Shown here: positions 54,543 through 62,770 of the stretch, one piece after another
Layout: every line of letters starts with the position of its first letter
Numbering within the stretch: position 1 is the first letter of the stretch
Origin: WJKG01 sp964627305
Lineage (GTDB): Bacteria > Zixibacteria > MSB-5A5 > GN15 > FEB-12
Direction of reading: 5' to 3'
Length of the DNA stretch: 64,000 nucleotides
NCBI GenBank assembly: GCA_964627305.1
Contig: CAZVHP010000001.1
Coordinates: 1 to 64,000 of the forward strand
The notes under the pieces: generated by a model
What the model was told of the DNA's origin: nothing
The model's input: only the letters and a program-made list of their open reading frames with translations
Databases searched by the model: none
Translations under genes and position numbers: made by a program

Positions 54543-56723
54543 ATGGCTGAAGCCAAAAGCACGACAACGGTGGCTGCAAGGCAGTCAAAACGCAAAGCGA
54601 CTACCAGCAGGAAAACCAAAAAAACCAAAACCAAGCTCGTCAAACAAGAGGTTGTCGATACCCGGAAGACAAAGGCTGTCGAGCAGGAACAACAGCAAGT
54701 CCTGACCGAACGCCAAAAGCGCATGGCCGAAAAGGCCCAGACACGCGCCTCCGAGGGCAAACCCGATGTCGAGCAGCATGATGTCGAGGCCGTCAAGATC
54801 ACCGATGTCGCCGGTGTGGTCTACGAGGTCGAGGACTACAACCAGATGGTTGAGATGTATGATTCCACCATCAAGAACATCAAGGAAGGCGAAATCGTCC
54901 AGGGAACTGTGATCGGCGTAAGTCGCGACGATGTCATCGTCGATGTCGGCTTCAAGTCCGAGGGGATTATCCCCATGGCAGAATTCCAGGAAGCGCTGAC
55001 CCTGAAGAACGGCGACGAAATCGAGGTCTTCCTCGAACAGATGGAAGACGGCAACGGCAATCTCGTGCTCTCCAAGCAAAAAGCCGACTTCATGCGCGTC
55101 TGGGACAAAATTCGCGAAGTCCACGACTCCGGCGAGATGATCGCGGGCCGGGTGGTCCGACGCATCAAAGGCGGCTTGGTCGTAGACGTTATGGGCGTCG
55201 ATGCCTTCCTGCCCGGCTCACAGGTCGCCCTGCGACAGGTGGCGGATTTCGACGCCCTCATCGGCCAGGAGATGCAACTCAAGATTATCAAGCTCAACAA
55301 GGCGCGACGCAATATCGTCGTCTCCCGACGCTCCGTCCTTGAGGAGAAGCGCGAAAAAATGCGCTCCGAACTCCTCTCCGAAATCGCTGTCGGACAGGTG
55401 CGGCAGGGTACCGTCAAGAATATCACCGACTTCGGTGTCTTCATCGACCTCGGAGGCGTCGACGGCCTCTTGCATATTACCGATATGTCATGGGGACGCA
55501 TCCGCCATCCCTCCGAAATGTGCAGTTTGGGCGAGACCATCGATGTCAAGATTCTCGACTTCGACGACCAGACCTCGCGCATCTCACTGGGGTTGAAGCA
55601 GCTTACCCCGTATCCGTGGGAAAATATCGAGCAGAAATACCCGCTCGGCAAGAAAACCACCGGTCGCATTGTCTCCATTACCGATTATGGCGCTTTTGTC
55701 GAATTGGAGAAGGGTGTCGAGGGACTCATTCATATCTCTGAGATGTCCTGGACACAGCACATCAAGCACCCCTCCAAGATCATGAATGTCAACGACCAGG
55801 TGGAAACCATCGTGCTGTCCGTGGACAAGGACAACGAGAAGATCTCCCTGGGCATCAAGCAGCTTGAGCCGGATCCCTGGGGTACCATCGATGACAAGTA
55901 CCCTGTCGGCCACATTGTCTCCGGCAAGGTGCGCAACCTGACCGCTTTCGGCGCCTTCGTCGAACTCGAAGAGGGTATCGATGGTCTGGTGCATATCTCC
56001 GATATGTCGTGGACCAAGCGCATTCAGCATCCCTCCGAAGTGATGAAGAAAGGCGATACGGTCGAGGTCAAGGTGCTCAAAATCGATCACGAAAACCGCC
56101 GTATCTCCCTCGGCTACAAACAGCTCCAGGAGGATCCCTGGAACGATCTGGCACGCAAGTACGCCGTTGGTACCGAGTGCCTCGGCTCCATCACCCGCGT
56201 AATGGACCGAGGCGTGATTGTCGAGCTTGACGGTGATGTCGAGGGCTTCGTCCCGACAGCCCAACTCGGCAAGCGTGATCTCGCCGACCCGCAGGGTGCC
56301 TTCCAGGAAGGTGAGGAACTGCCGCTCTCGGTAATCGAATTCGATCGCAACCAGCACAAAATCGTGCTGAGCGTTTACGCCTATTACAAAAAGCGTGACC
56401 GCAATGAATTCGAGGCCTACCTGGAACGCCACCAGAAGGAGGCGCCGGCCGCCATCGAGGCAGCCATGCCAGAGGAACTGAAACAAGAGGTCGAAGAGGC
56501 GCGCGAAACCATGGCCGAAGAGGTCGCCCGGGAAGTTATGGGAACGTCCGAGCAGGCTGAACCAGCCCCCGAAACGACCGAGGAATCCTCAGAGGAACCA
56601 AAGGTCGAAACCGCACCCGAGCAACCCACCCCCGCCGAACCCGATCAGCCATCAGAGACGGTCGAATCCGATGATGAGCCGACCGGCGGTGAGGACGGCG
56701 AAGACGAGACCAAACCAGAGTAA
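54543..56723 (+). CDS. rpsA: 30S ribosomal protein S1
   Basis: S1 binds mRNA and docks it on the 30S subunit. The 726-residue protein has six S1 domains, which can be counted by the G-x-V-x-x-I/V openings: GTVIGVSRDD, GRVVRRIKGG, GTVKNITDFGVF, GRIVSITDYGAF, GKVRNLTAFGAF and GSITRVMDRG. The middle four share the RNA-binding HISDMSW-type motif. A Lys-rich N-terminal extension of about 60 residues and an acidic C-terminal tail of about 70 residues are extra. ATG 54543 has AAGGAGG 14 bp upstream, a long gap. It follows plsC by 196 bp and probably has its own promoter. A terminator follows. Confidence 0.95.
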   Translation: MAEAKSTTTVAARQSKRKATTSRKTKKTKTKLVKQEVVDTRKTKAVEQEQQQVLTERQKRMAEKAQTRASEGKPDVEQHDVEAVKITDVAGVVYEVEDYNQMVEMYDSTIKNIKEGEIVQGTVIGVSRDDVIVDVGFKSEGIIPMAEFQEALTLKNGDEIEVFLEQMEDGNGNLVLSKQKADFMRVWDKIREVHDSGEMIAGRVVRRIKGGLVVDVMGVDAFLPGSQVALRQVADFDALIGQEMQLKIIKLNKARRNIVVSRRSVLEEKREKMRSELLSEIAVGQVRQGTVKNITDFGVFIDLGGVDGLLHITDMSWGRIRHPSEMCSLGETIDVKILDFDDQTSRISLGLKQLTPYPWENIEQKYPLGKKTTGRIVSITDYGAFVELEKGVEGLIHISEMSWTQHIKHPSKIMNVNDQVETIVLSVDKDNEKISLGIKQLEPDPWGTIDDKYPVGHIVSGKVRNLTAFGAFVELEEGIDGLVHISDMSWTKRIQHPSEVMKKGDTVEVKVLKIDHENRRISLGYKQLQEDPWNDLARKYAVGTECLGSITRVMDRGVIVELDGDVEGFVPTAQLGKRDLADPQGAFQEGEELPLSVIEFDRNQHKIVLSVYAYYKKRDRNEFEAYLERHQKEAPAAIEAAMPEELKQEVEEARETMAEEVAREVMGTSEQAEPAPETTEESSEEPKVETAPEQPTPAEPDQPSETVESDDEPTGGEDGEDETKPE

Positions 56724-56761
56724 TCGCCCGGCGGTTGTCTCTGCTTTCATAGACCTTACTA

Positions 56762-56790
56762 AGCGGCGGGCATCGGCCCGCCGCTCTTTT
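56762..56790 (+). terminator. Rho-independent terminator after rpsA
   Basis: AGCGGCGGGC (56762-56771) pairs with GCCCGCCGCT (56776-56785) around ATCG and is followed by C and four T's. Confidence 0.88.
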
Positions 56791-56844
56791 CAAAGTGTTG
56801 CGCGAAGGTCGCAGCGCCACCCTTGTTGCTGAGCTGCGCACAAG

Positions 56845-58158
56845 ATGAACGGTAATCACAACAGACGCATCGCCTTCAAAACCATCGGTTGTCGGCTCAA
56901 CCAGTACGAGACCGAGCGCATGGCCGCAGATCTCAATCCCTTCGGCCTCAATCGAGTCAGGCCAGGCGAACCGGCTGACGTCTTCATCATCAACACCTGC
57001 ACCGTCACTCACAAGGCCGACAAAGACTGCCGCTACTACATCCGCCGTGCACGGCGTGTCAATCCCGACTGCAAGGTCGTCGTCGTCGGCTGCTATGTCG
57101 AGCATGATGCCGCGCGTCTGAAAGCGATGGAACAGGTCGATGTCCTCGTCTACAATGACCAGAAACAGGCCATTGCCGACATCCTTCAAAACCGCCTGCC
57201 GGACATCTTCACGCCGCCGGACCCGCTGTCCTGCTCACGCAACCCGGACCCCGTCGCGCGGTCCATCCGCAACCGTGCCTGGATCAAGATATCCGATGGC
57301 TGCAATCAGACCTGCTCATTCTGCCTGGTCACCAAAGTGCGCGGAAAACTGATCAACAGGCCCGCCGACGAACTGCTCAGCGAAATCCACGACCTCGTCC
57401 GACAGGGATTCCACGAGGTAGTACTCACGGGCGTGAACATCGGCTACTACAACGACCTGAACGCCGATCCGCCGATTCGTGACCTGGCCGAGTTCTGCCG
57501 CCGCACCATCACCCAGACCGGGCTGACCCGTCTTCGACTCTCGTCAACCGAGCCGCAAACCGTCTCCGAATCGCTGATTACCCTGGCGGCCGAAAACTCC
57601 GGCCTCTGCCGGTACTTCCATATTCCGGCCCAGTCCGGTTCCTCAAGAATCCTCCGCCTGATGAAACGTCCATACACACAGCTTCAGTATCTGGATCGAT
57701 TGGACATGATCAAGAAGGCCGACCACCGCATCACCGTCGGAGCCGATATCATCGTCGGATTCCCCGGTGAAACCGAACTCGATTTCGCCCAATCCTGCGC
57801 TGTCGCCGACAGCGGCCTGATCGACTACCTTCACGTCTTCAGCTACTCCGACCGCCCCGGAACCGCGGCCTTCGATATGCCCGGCAAGGTCCCCCCGGAG
57901 GTGATCACACAGCGCCATGATCACCTGCAGGCCATCTCCAACCATCGCTGGCAGCAGACCCTTACCCGTCAAGTCGGTCGCACGCTCCAGGTGATCGCCG
58001 AACACCGGCAGGCCCCCGATGGCTCCCGTATGGCCGTCGCCGACAACTACGTTCGCGTGCGCCTTCCGCACGGCATCAATCCCTGTCGTACACCGGTCAC
58101 TATTAATGTGACTACGGCGTATGATGGTTATGTCGAGGGCGACTTGAGTACGCCCTGA
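56845..58158 (+). CDS. mtaB: tRNA t6A37 methylthiotransferase, MtaB type
   Basis: MtaB adds a methylthio group to t6A37 of tRNA. The 437-residue radical SAM protein has an N-terminal UPF0004 domain with cysteines in IGCRLNQYETERM, INTCTVTHKADKD and VVVGCYVEH, a radical SAM motif CNQTCSFC (about residues 153-160), and a C-terminal TRAM-like region. The KTIGCRLNQYE opening, as opposed to the MiaB form, is typical of MtaB. It stands between rpsA and the flagellar operon. Confidence 0.93.
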   Translation: MNGNHNRRIAFKTIGCRLNQYETERMAADLNPFGLNRVRPGEPADVFIINTCTVTHKADKDCRYYIRRARRVNPDCKVVVVGCYVEHDAARLKAMEQVDVLVYNDQKQAIADILQNRLPDIFTPPDPLSCSRNPDPVARSIRNRAWIKISDGCNQTCSFCLVTKVRGKLINRPADELLSEIHDLVRQGFHEVVLTGVNIGYYNDLNADPPIRDLAEFCRRTITQTGLTRLRLSSTEPQTVSESLITLAAENSGLCRYFHIPAQSGSSRILRLMKRPYTQLQYLDRLDMIKKADHRITVGADIIVGFPGETELDFAQSCAVADSGLIDYLHVFSYSDRPGTAAFDMPGKVPPEVITQRHDHLQAISNHRWQQTLTRQVGRTLQVIAEHRQAPDGSRMAVADNYVRVRLPHGINPCRTPVTINVTTAYDGYVEGDLSTP

Positions 58159-58258
58159 CCACTTCGCCCTTCCGGTGCTGCAGACGTCTCACCCATATAC
58201 ATATAGTCTTAGCTGCTACTCCTGATTACAACCCGGCGCACTGCGCGGACGTGACATT

Positions 58259-58279
58259 CTTTCCGATTCGAGCGGAAAG
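58259..58279 (+). terminator. Hairpin downstream of mtaB
   Basis: CTTTCCG and CGGAAAG flank a 7-base loop, with CCGTTTTC a few bases on. It may end the mtaB transcript. The rest of 58159-58374 shows no gene. Confidence 0.45.
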
Positions 58280-58374
58280 GATTGCCGTTTTCAGCAGTGC
58301 CCAGTCCGCCCGACAGCCCCGCTGCTCGTCGCAATCAACTCTCTGACAACAGTTTACAAGACGGTATTGGCGAG

Positions 58375-58390
58375 TGGCACAGGCGTTGCT
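58375..58390 (+). promoter_or_regulatory. Sigma-54 promoter of the flagellar hook operon
   Basis: TGGCAC at 58375-58380 and TTGCT at 58386-58390 form the sigma-54 consensus TGGCACG-N4-TTGCW, with one mismatch at the last base of the first block. The GG and GC pairs are exactly 12 bases apart (58376 and 58388). Transcription would begin near 58400, just upstream of the first flagellar gene. Confidence 0.8.
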
Positions 58391-58430
58391 TTCTGTGGCT
58401 GTGGAGAAATGGATGTATGGAGAACGCCTC

Positions 58431-59360
58431 GTGACTGAGAACAACGAAGAAACCACCGTTCAGCAGAGTCCGGAACAGGATAAACCGCAGACTGAACAGC
58501 AGAGCCCTGATGCCGCTGCCAAAGCCAGCGAATTGCTGACGAAGCGGAATCTGATATTCGGCGGTGCCGGCCTGGCCGCAGTGATTCTGATCGTCTGCGG
58601 CACCCTCATGTTCACCAGTGGCTCCAATACCACCGAGACAGAACCGGAGCCGGTCACCGCACAGCACGAAGCTGCCAGGCCTCCGGCACAGCAAGACGCC
58701 GAGCCGATCCTCCGGCTCCAGGAGCAAGTCCCCGGACAGGCTCAACCTGCTGCCGCCTCTCAAGGGCAGCCCACGGCTGCAGCAACCGTACAGGAACATG
58801 CCGAGGAGTCCTTCGATCAGTTGTTCGCCGATGAGTCGCTGCCCGATGATCTAAGCGAATTCGAATTGCCTGCGATTGCCGATGATTCCGGAGTACTGGC
58901 CACTATCATGGAGAATCTTGAGTTCCTTGATTACAGCCCCGAAATGGAAGAGGAACCGGCCAGCGATGACAGCCAAAGCAGCACCAAACTGTCCCCGGCG
59001 GATTCCATAGCCGAGGTTAACTGGATTGAAGAGGAGAAGGCGCAACTGAAGGCCAAAGAAAAGGAACTGGCCGAACGCGAACGCAAGCTCCTGGCCCTGG
59101 ACAACAAGATCGCGCAGAGGATGCTCTATCTGGAGCGACAGGAGTCCGAGCGCATCAGCAAACTGGCCAAGCTCTATGACAATATGGATCCGCGGGCCGT
59201 GGTGGCCCTGATGGCCAACCTCGATGACGAAACGGTTGTCTCACTCATTCCCCGCATGAAGCCGAAGAATGCCTCCGCAGTGCTCCAGCTTATGTCCTCC
59301 GCCCGCGCGGCCCGGCTGTCCAAACAGATGATCTCAATAGCGGTATCAGACAGTGACTAA
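58431..59360 (+). CDS. MotE/YlxF-like flagellar protein with MgtE_N domain
   Basis: The 309-residue protein has an acidic cytoplasmic N-terminus, a transmembrane helix (about 41-59, GAGLAAVILIVCGTLMF), a low-complexity Pro/Gln/Glu region and a coiled coil (about 205-250, EEEKAQLKAKEKELAERERKLL). A C-terminal MgtE_N-like domain follows (MDPRAVVALMANLDDETVVSLIPRMKPKNASAVLQLM). This architecture and the position before fliK match MotE/YlxF. GTG 58431 is chosen, with GGAG 8 bp upstream, because a start at ATG 58413 would leave only about 12 bases after the predicted transcription start. The ATG remains possible. Confidence 0.75.
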   Translation: MTENNEETTVQQSPEQDKPQTEQQSPDAAAKASELLTKRNLIFGGAGLAAVILIVCGTLMFTSGSNTTETEPEPVTAQHEAARPPAQQDAEPILRLQEQVPGQAQPAAASQGQPTAAATVQEHAEESFDQLFADESLPDDLSEFELPAIADDSGVLATIMENLEFLDYSPEMEEEPASDDSQSSTKLSPADSIAEVNWIEEEKAQLKAKEKELAERERKLLALDNKIAQRMLYLERQESERISKLAKLYDNMDPRAVVALMANLDDETVVSLIPRMKPKNASAVLQLMSSARAARLSKQMISIAVSDSD

Positions 59361-61485
59361 CAGCGCCATGAACATATTCGATATGCTCCTGGGCGGCTCA
59401 CAACCGTCTCAACTGCAGCCCGCCGCCGGCACCTCGACTCCGAGCGCCGATAGCGCGATGCCGTTCGACACTCTCATACAGCAGCTTCTCGACAGTGATT
59501 CGCACGATCAGTCCGGCCGCGGGCGCCTTCCTTTCGTCGTCGCACCCAACCCGGCGTTTGATCATCCGACGACTCGAGCGGGGCGCACCCCTGACGCAAT
59601 TCACACGAACCCGGCAAAGCAGCCAGCCACTCTCGGTCTCATGGTGGCTGCCTTGAAAGGCGCTCCGGACGTGGCTGTCCCTCGCACTGCCACTGCCTCG
59701 CCGGAACTGCTCATGCGGCAGCTTCTTAGATCCGGCACAGCGGCAGAAATCGATTTTGGCCATTCACAAATTGCCCTTGAGAGGTCAGCGACTGACGGCC
59801 AGCTACTGGCAGTCGACATTGAGTCGCTGATCGCTCAGGCGGGCTTTGCGACACGTAGCACCGAGGTCCCGCCGGGCGACCAAATGAACGCTCAAAGCGC
59901 TGAAGTAGTGGCCGCGGCTCTCTCGGCCACCGCGACAACAGATGCTGCCGACGTAGCAGCGAAACCGCGACCCGATGCTCACTCAAGTACCATTGTCGCC
60001 GCCGGTACAGTGGATCGTATGACGGACAATACAGCAGGTGAAGACCCGGCCGAGGCGCCGCGAATCTCCGTGAGGGTCGATGTAACCGCCGCTCGTCACG
60101 CTGCCGGTGACTGGGCCTTCCCCCATACAGCGACACCGTCCAATGGCGGTTTGGCAGAACCCGTCCCACAGACAAACAACATCGCAGCGGTCGCCGCTGA
60201 GAATACGACACCCGCTGAAGACACCGACCTGTCTGTTTCGCCGGAAGTTTCTGACGCTGCCGGTGATCCGCGCCTGCACCTGGCCGCAACCGCGAGCGTT
60301 CGTCAGGTTCTGATCAGTCAACCGGCTGAGCTCTCGCCCGGCACCTACCATATCACAGATATCAGTGTGAGCGGTGACCGGGTGCAGTTCACAGTTATTC
60401 CGAGCAAGCAGGGCGCTCCCAACGCCGACAGCTCAGCCACGATGAAGATCAATCTCCCGCTGGAGAACGTCAGCCGAGCGCTGCAGAGTGTGTCGGCTGA
60501 ACCCGGCCCGGTCAGGCAACAGATCACTCGCGTTCAACTTGACGGCATCACCCAGCCGGTGCGCCGTATCGAGGCCATTCTCAACCAGTTGAATGTACAC
60601 AAGATCGAGATAACACACCGCGAAGTCGAAGCTGCCGGGGCGGACCAGGCCCGCTCGAATGCGATAAACGCGCGGCAGGTGCAACTGACGATCTCCCCGG
60701 ACAAGGCACACCACCAACCGGTGCGCGTCGAGGTCAACGCCAGTCAACTGCATGCCGTCACCGAGCAACGCGTGAACATCGAGACCACACCGCGAGTCAG
60801 CCTTACCAGTGGCAATGGCAACACGTCGGGCAACGGGCAGTCGCTCACCGACAACGCCTCCGGCCAGCAGCAGTTTGGTGGCCTGTTCGACAAACGCCAG
60901 GATATGGCCGGGACTGCCTTCAGGTTCACCTCCGGCAAGGATGCTTCCAGTGTGAACCGCTTCGAACAGATGTTCGGCCTTGAGGGCCAAACCCAGTCCG
61001 GCGGCAACACATCTGCGTCCGATGCGTCCCGGAGCCGCCCCGTGCGTGTGATCATTCCCGAGACGGAGATGATGAAGCTGCGTTCAAACGGCCAGACAAT
61101 TCGCCTGCAACTGGAGCCGGACACCCTTGGACCGGCCCGACTTACCCTGACCATGCAGGGGAACACCCTGAAAGCTCAGGTGATGGTCGAATCCTACCAG
61201 GCCAAAGCGGTCGTGGAGTCCTCGCTTCAGGAACTGACTTCGCAGCTTGGCAGAGCAAACATCAAGGTGGATCACATCACCGTCGAGGTCGCCTCCGATG
61301 GTGCCGACCAGCACTGGCAATTCGAGCGCCGTCCGCAATGGCACTCACGTTCGCACGGTTCGTATGCGAGTCTTGCCAGTGATGATGAGAACAACGAAAT
61401 AGCCGACAATGCAACGATACTGACCGGAACATCCGTGAACGAACCCTACGGAATCCGAGCCGGCAGTGTCAATCTGATAGCATAG
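59353..61485 (+). CDS. fliK: Flagellar hook-length control protein FliK
   Basis: FliK measures the growing hook and switches export to filament proteins. The 710-residue protein is mostly disordered (Ala, Thr, Gln and Asp rich), with a conserved C-terminal Flg_hook domain at about 575-640: LRLQLEPDTLGPARLTLTMQ-type sequence and a helix containing VVESSLQELTSQLGRANI. The long, poorly conserved front with a short conserved end is normal for FliK. The frame opens at GTG 59353 and overlaps the previous stop; ATG 59368 is an alternative start. Confidence 0.9.
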   Translation: MTNSAMNIFDMLLGGSQPSQLQPAAGTSTPSADSAMPFDTLIQQLLDSDSHDQSGRGRLPFVVAPNPAFDHPTTRAGRTPDAIHTNPAKQPATLGLMVAALKGAPDVAVPRTATASPELLMRQLLRSGTAAEIDFGHSQIALERSATDGQLLAVDIESLIAQAGFATRSTEVPPGDQMNAQSAEVVAAALSATATTDAADVAAKPRPDAHSSTIVAAGTVDRMTDNTAGEDPAEAPRISVRVDVTAARHAAGDWAFPHTATPSNGGLAEPVPQTNNIAAVAAENTTPAEDTDLSVSPEVSDAAGDPRLHLAATASVRQVLISQPAELSPGTYHITDISVSGDRVQFTVIPSKQGAPNADSSATMKINLPLENVSRALQSVSAEPGPVRQQITRVQLDGITQPVRRIEAILNQLNVHKIEITHREVEAAGADQARSNAINARQVQLTISPDKAHHQPVRVEVNASQLHAVTEQRVNIETTPRVSLTSGNGNTSGNGQSLTDNASGQQQFGGLFDKRQDMAGTAFRFTSGKDASSVNRFEQMFGLEGQTQSGGNTSASDASRSRPVRVIIPETEMMKLRSNGQTIRLQLEPDTLGPARLTLTMQGNTLKAQVMVESYQAKAVVESSLQELTSQLGRANIKVDHITVEVASDGADQHWQFERRPQWHSRSHGSYASLASDDENNEIADNATILTGTSVNEPYGIRAGSVNLIA

Positions 61486-61494
61486 GAGCATGAA

Positions 61495-62202
61495 ATGCCG
61501 GGAATAACCCCCACCCAGAGCAACCTGCCATACAGTACCCAGACCTCCGGCTTCAGCGGCCACAACCTGGGAAAGAACGAGTTTCTCCAGCTGCTGATCA
61601 CCAAACTCACGCATCAGGATCCGCTGGAGCCGAACAGCGATGAGCAGTTCATTGCTGATCTCGCCCAGTTCTCTGCGCTGGAGCAGATGACCAACATTGC
61701 CGCTGCCATCAACGCCGGTAACGAATGGAACTATATGCAGTCCAGTTCCATGCACAATCTCATGGCGGCCAATCTGATCGGCAAGGAAGTGAGCGCCAGC
61801 TACGAATCAGTTTATCTGGACACCGGCGAAAGTGCAACCATCCGTTTCGCCACCAACCGGTTTGCCGAGCAGATAGAATTCAAGATAAAGAACAGCGACG
61901 GTAATGTAGTGGCAACAGTCCGCGAGAGTCATGTTCAGATCGGGACCCATTCACTGCAGTGGGATGGCAACGACTCGCGCGGAAACCGCCTGCCCAACGG
62001 CACCTACACCGTCGAAGCCATCGCCTACAACGGCGACTCGCAGTTCAGGCCGGAGCTGTCACTGTCAGGGCTGGTGGAGTCGGTGGTATACCGCAACGGT
62101 TCCCCGTTCCTGATCATTGATGGCGTGGAAATCAAGTTTGGCGATGTCCGGTCAGTAGGGGTTCCGACCACCGCAACCGATGATCCACCGGACGAGGGTT
62201 GA
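61495..62202 (+). CDS. flgD: Flagellar hook assembly scaffold FlgD
   Basis: FlgD caps the growing hook while FlgE subunits are added. The 235-residue protein has the conserved N-terminal motif LGKNEFLQLLITKLTHQDPLEP, the FIADLAQFSALEQM region and a C-terminal Ig-like/FnIII cap domain with THSLQWDGNDSRGNRLPNGTYTVEA. Its end GVEIKFGDVRSVGVP is also typical. It starts 9 bp after fliK. It is followed by the small TIGR02530 gene and flgE, the usual order. Confidence 0.95.
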   Translation: MPGITPTQSNLPYSTQTSGFSGHNLGKNEFLQLLITKLTHQDPLEPNSDEQFIADLAQFSALEQMTNIAAAINAGNEWNYMQSSSMHNLMAANLIGKEVSASYESVYLDTGESATIRFATNRFAEQIEFKIKNSDGNVVATVRESHVQIGTHSLQWDGNDSRGNRLPNGTYTVEAIAYNGDSQFRPELSLSGLVESVVYRNGSPFLIIDGVEIKFGDVRSVGVPTTATDDPPDEG

Positions 62203-62260
62203 TCACCATAACACAGCTTGAAGGGAAACAACAGACCAACGTGGACAGGCAAACAGAATC

Positions 62261-62665
62261 ATGAGCGATGTAAGCACAAACCAACTGGCAAACTTCCAGC
62301 GTCGCGTGGACCTGCTGGATATTGCCCGTCGCGGCAGTCGGCAGCCGTCGGTCGACAAGGCCAATCAGGGCTCGTTCAAGGATATGTTCTCACGCGAACT
62401 GGCCGGAACCCAGGAGCTGACCTTCTCGAAACACGCCCGGGAGCGGCTGTTCTCACGCGGGATCGAACTGCCCGACGATCTCCTGCGCGATATCGGGTCG
62501 GCGGTAGACAAAGCGAAAGCGAAGGGATCACGGGAGACGCTGGTACTTACTGAAGAGGTGGCCCTGGTCGTGTCCGTGGAGAACCGTACCGTCATCACGG
62601 CCTTCGACCGTGAACATCTCCGCGACGGCGTCGTCACCTCGATCGACTCGGCCGTGATACTATGA
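62261..62665 (+). CDS. Flagellar operon protein, TIGR02530 type
   Basis: The 134-residue protein has the family landmarks FSKHARERLFSRGIELPDDLL (at about 57-77) and the ending SVENRTVITAFDRE. This short family is found between flgD and flgE in many flagellar operons, and its role is unknown. The start ATG 62261 follows flgD by 58 bp with no strong ribosome site. Position confirms the call. Confidence 0.85.
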   Translation: MSDVSTNQLANFQRRVDLLDIARRGSRQPSVDKANQGSFKDMFSRELAGTQELTFSKHARERLFSRGIELPDDLLRDIGSAVDKAKAKGSRETLVLTEEVALVVSVENRTVITAFDREHLRDGVVTSIDSAVIL

Positions 62666-62700
62666 AAGTGAAAGATACATGAAAACAGTAAAACGCATAA

Positions 62701-62743
62701 ACACATGGCAATGTGGCTGGACTCCATCACGATGGAGAGGCTC
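62701..62743 (+). promoter_or_regulatory. Tandem stem-loops upstream of flgE
   Basis: CACAT-GGCA-ATGTG and CTCCAT-CACG-ATGGAG lie one after the other. ATGGCA and TGCCAT across the pair can also base-pair, giving an alternative fold. It may control flgE translation. Confidence 0.3.
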
Positions 62744-62770
62744 TGCCATTACTTTGGAGGTAAACCTACT

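Noticed and set aside
62707..62720. GGCAATGTGGCTGG before flgE as a sigma-54 promoter
   Set aside because: The GG to GC distance is 9, not 12, so the geometry is wrong.
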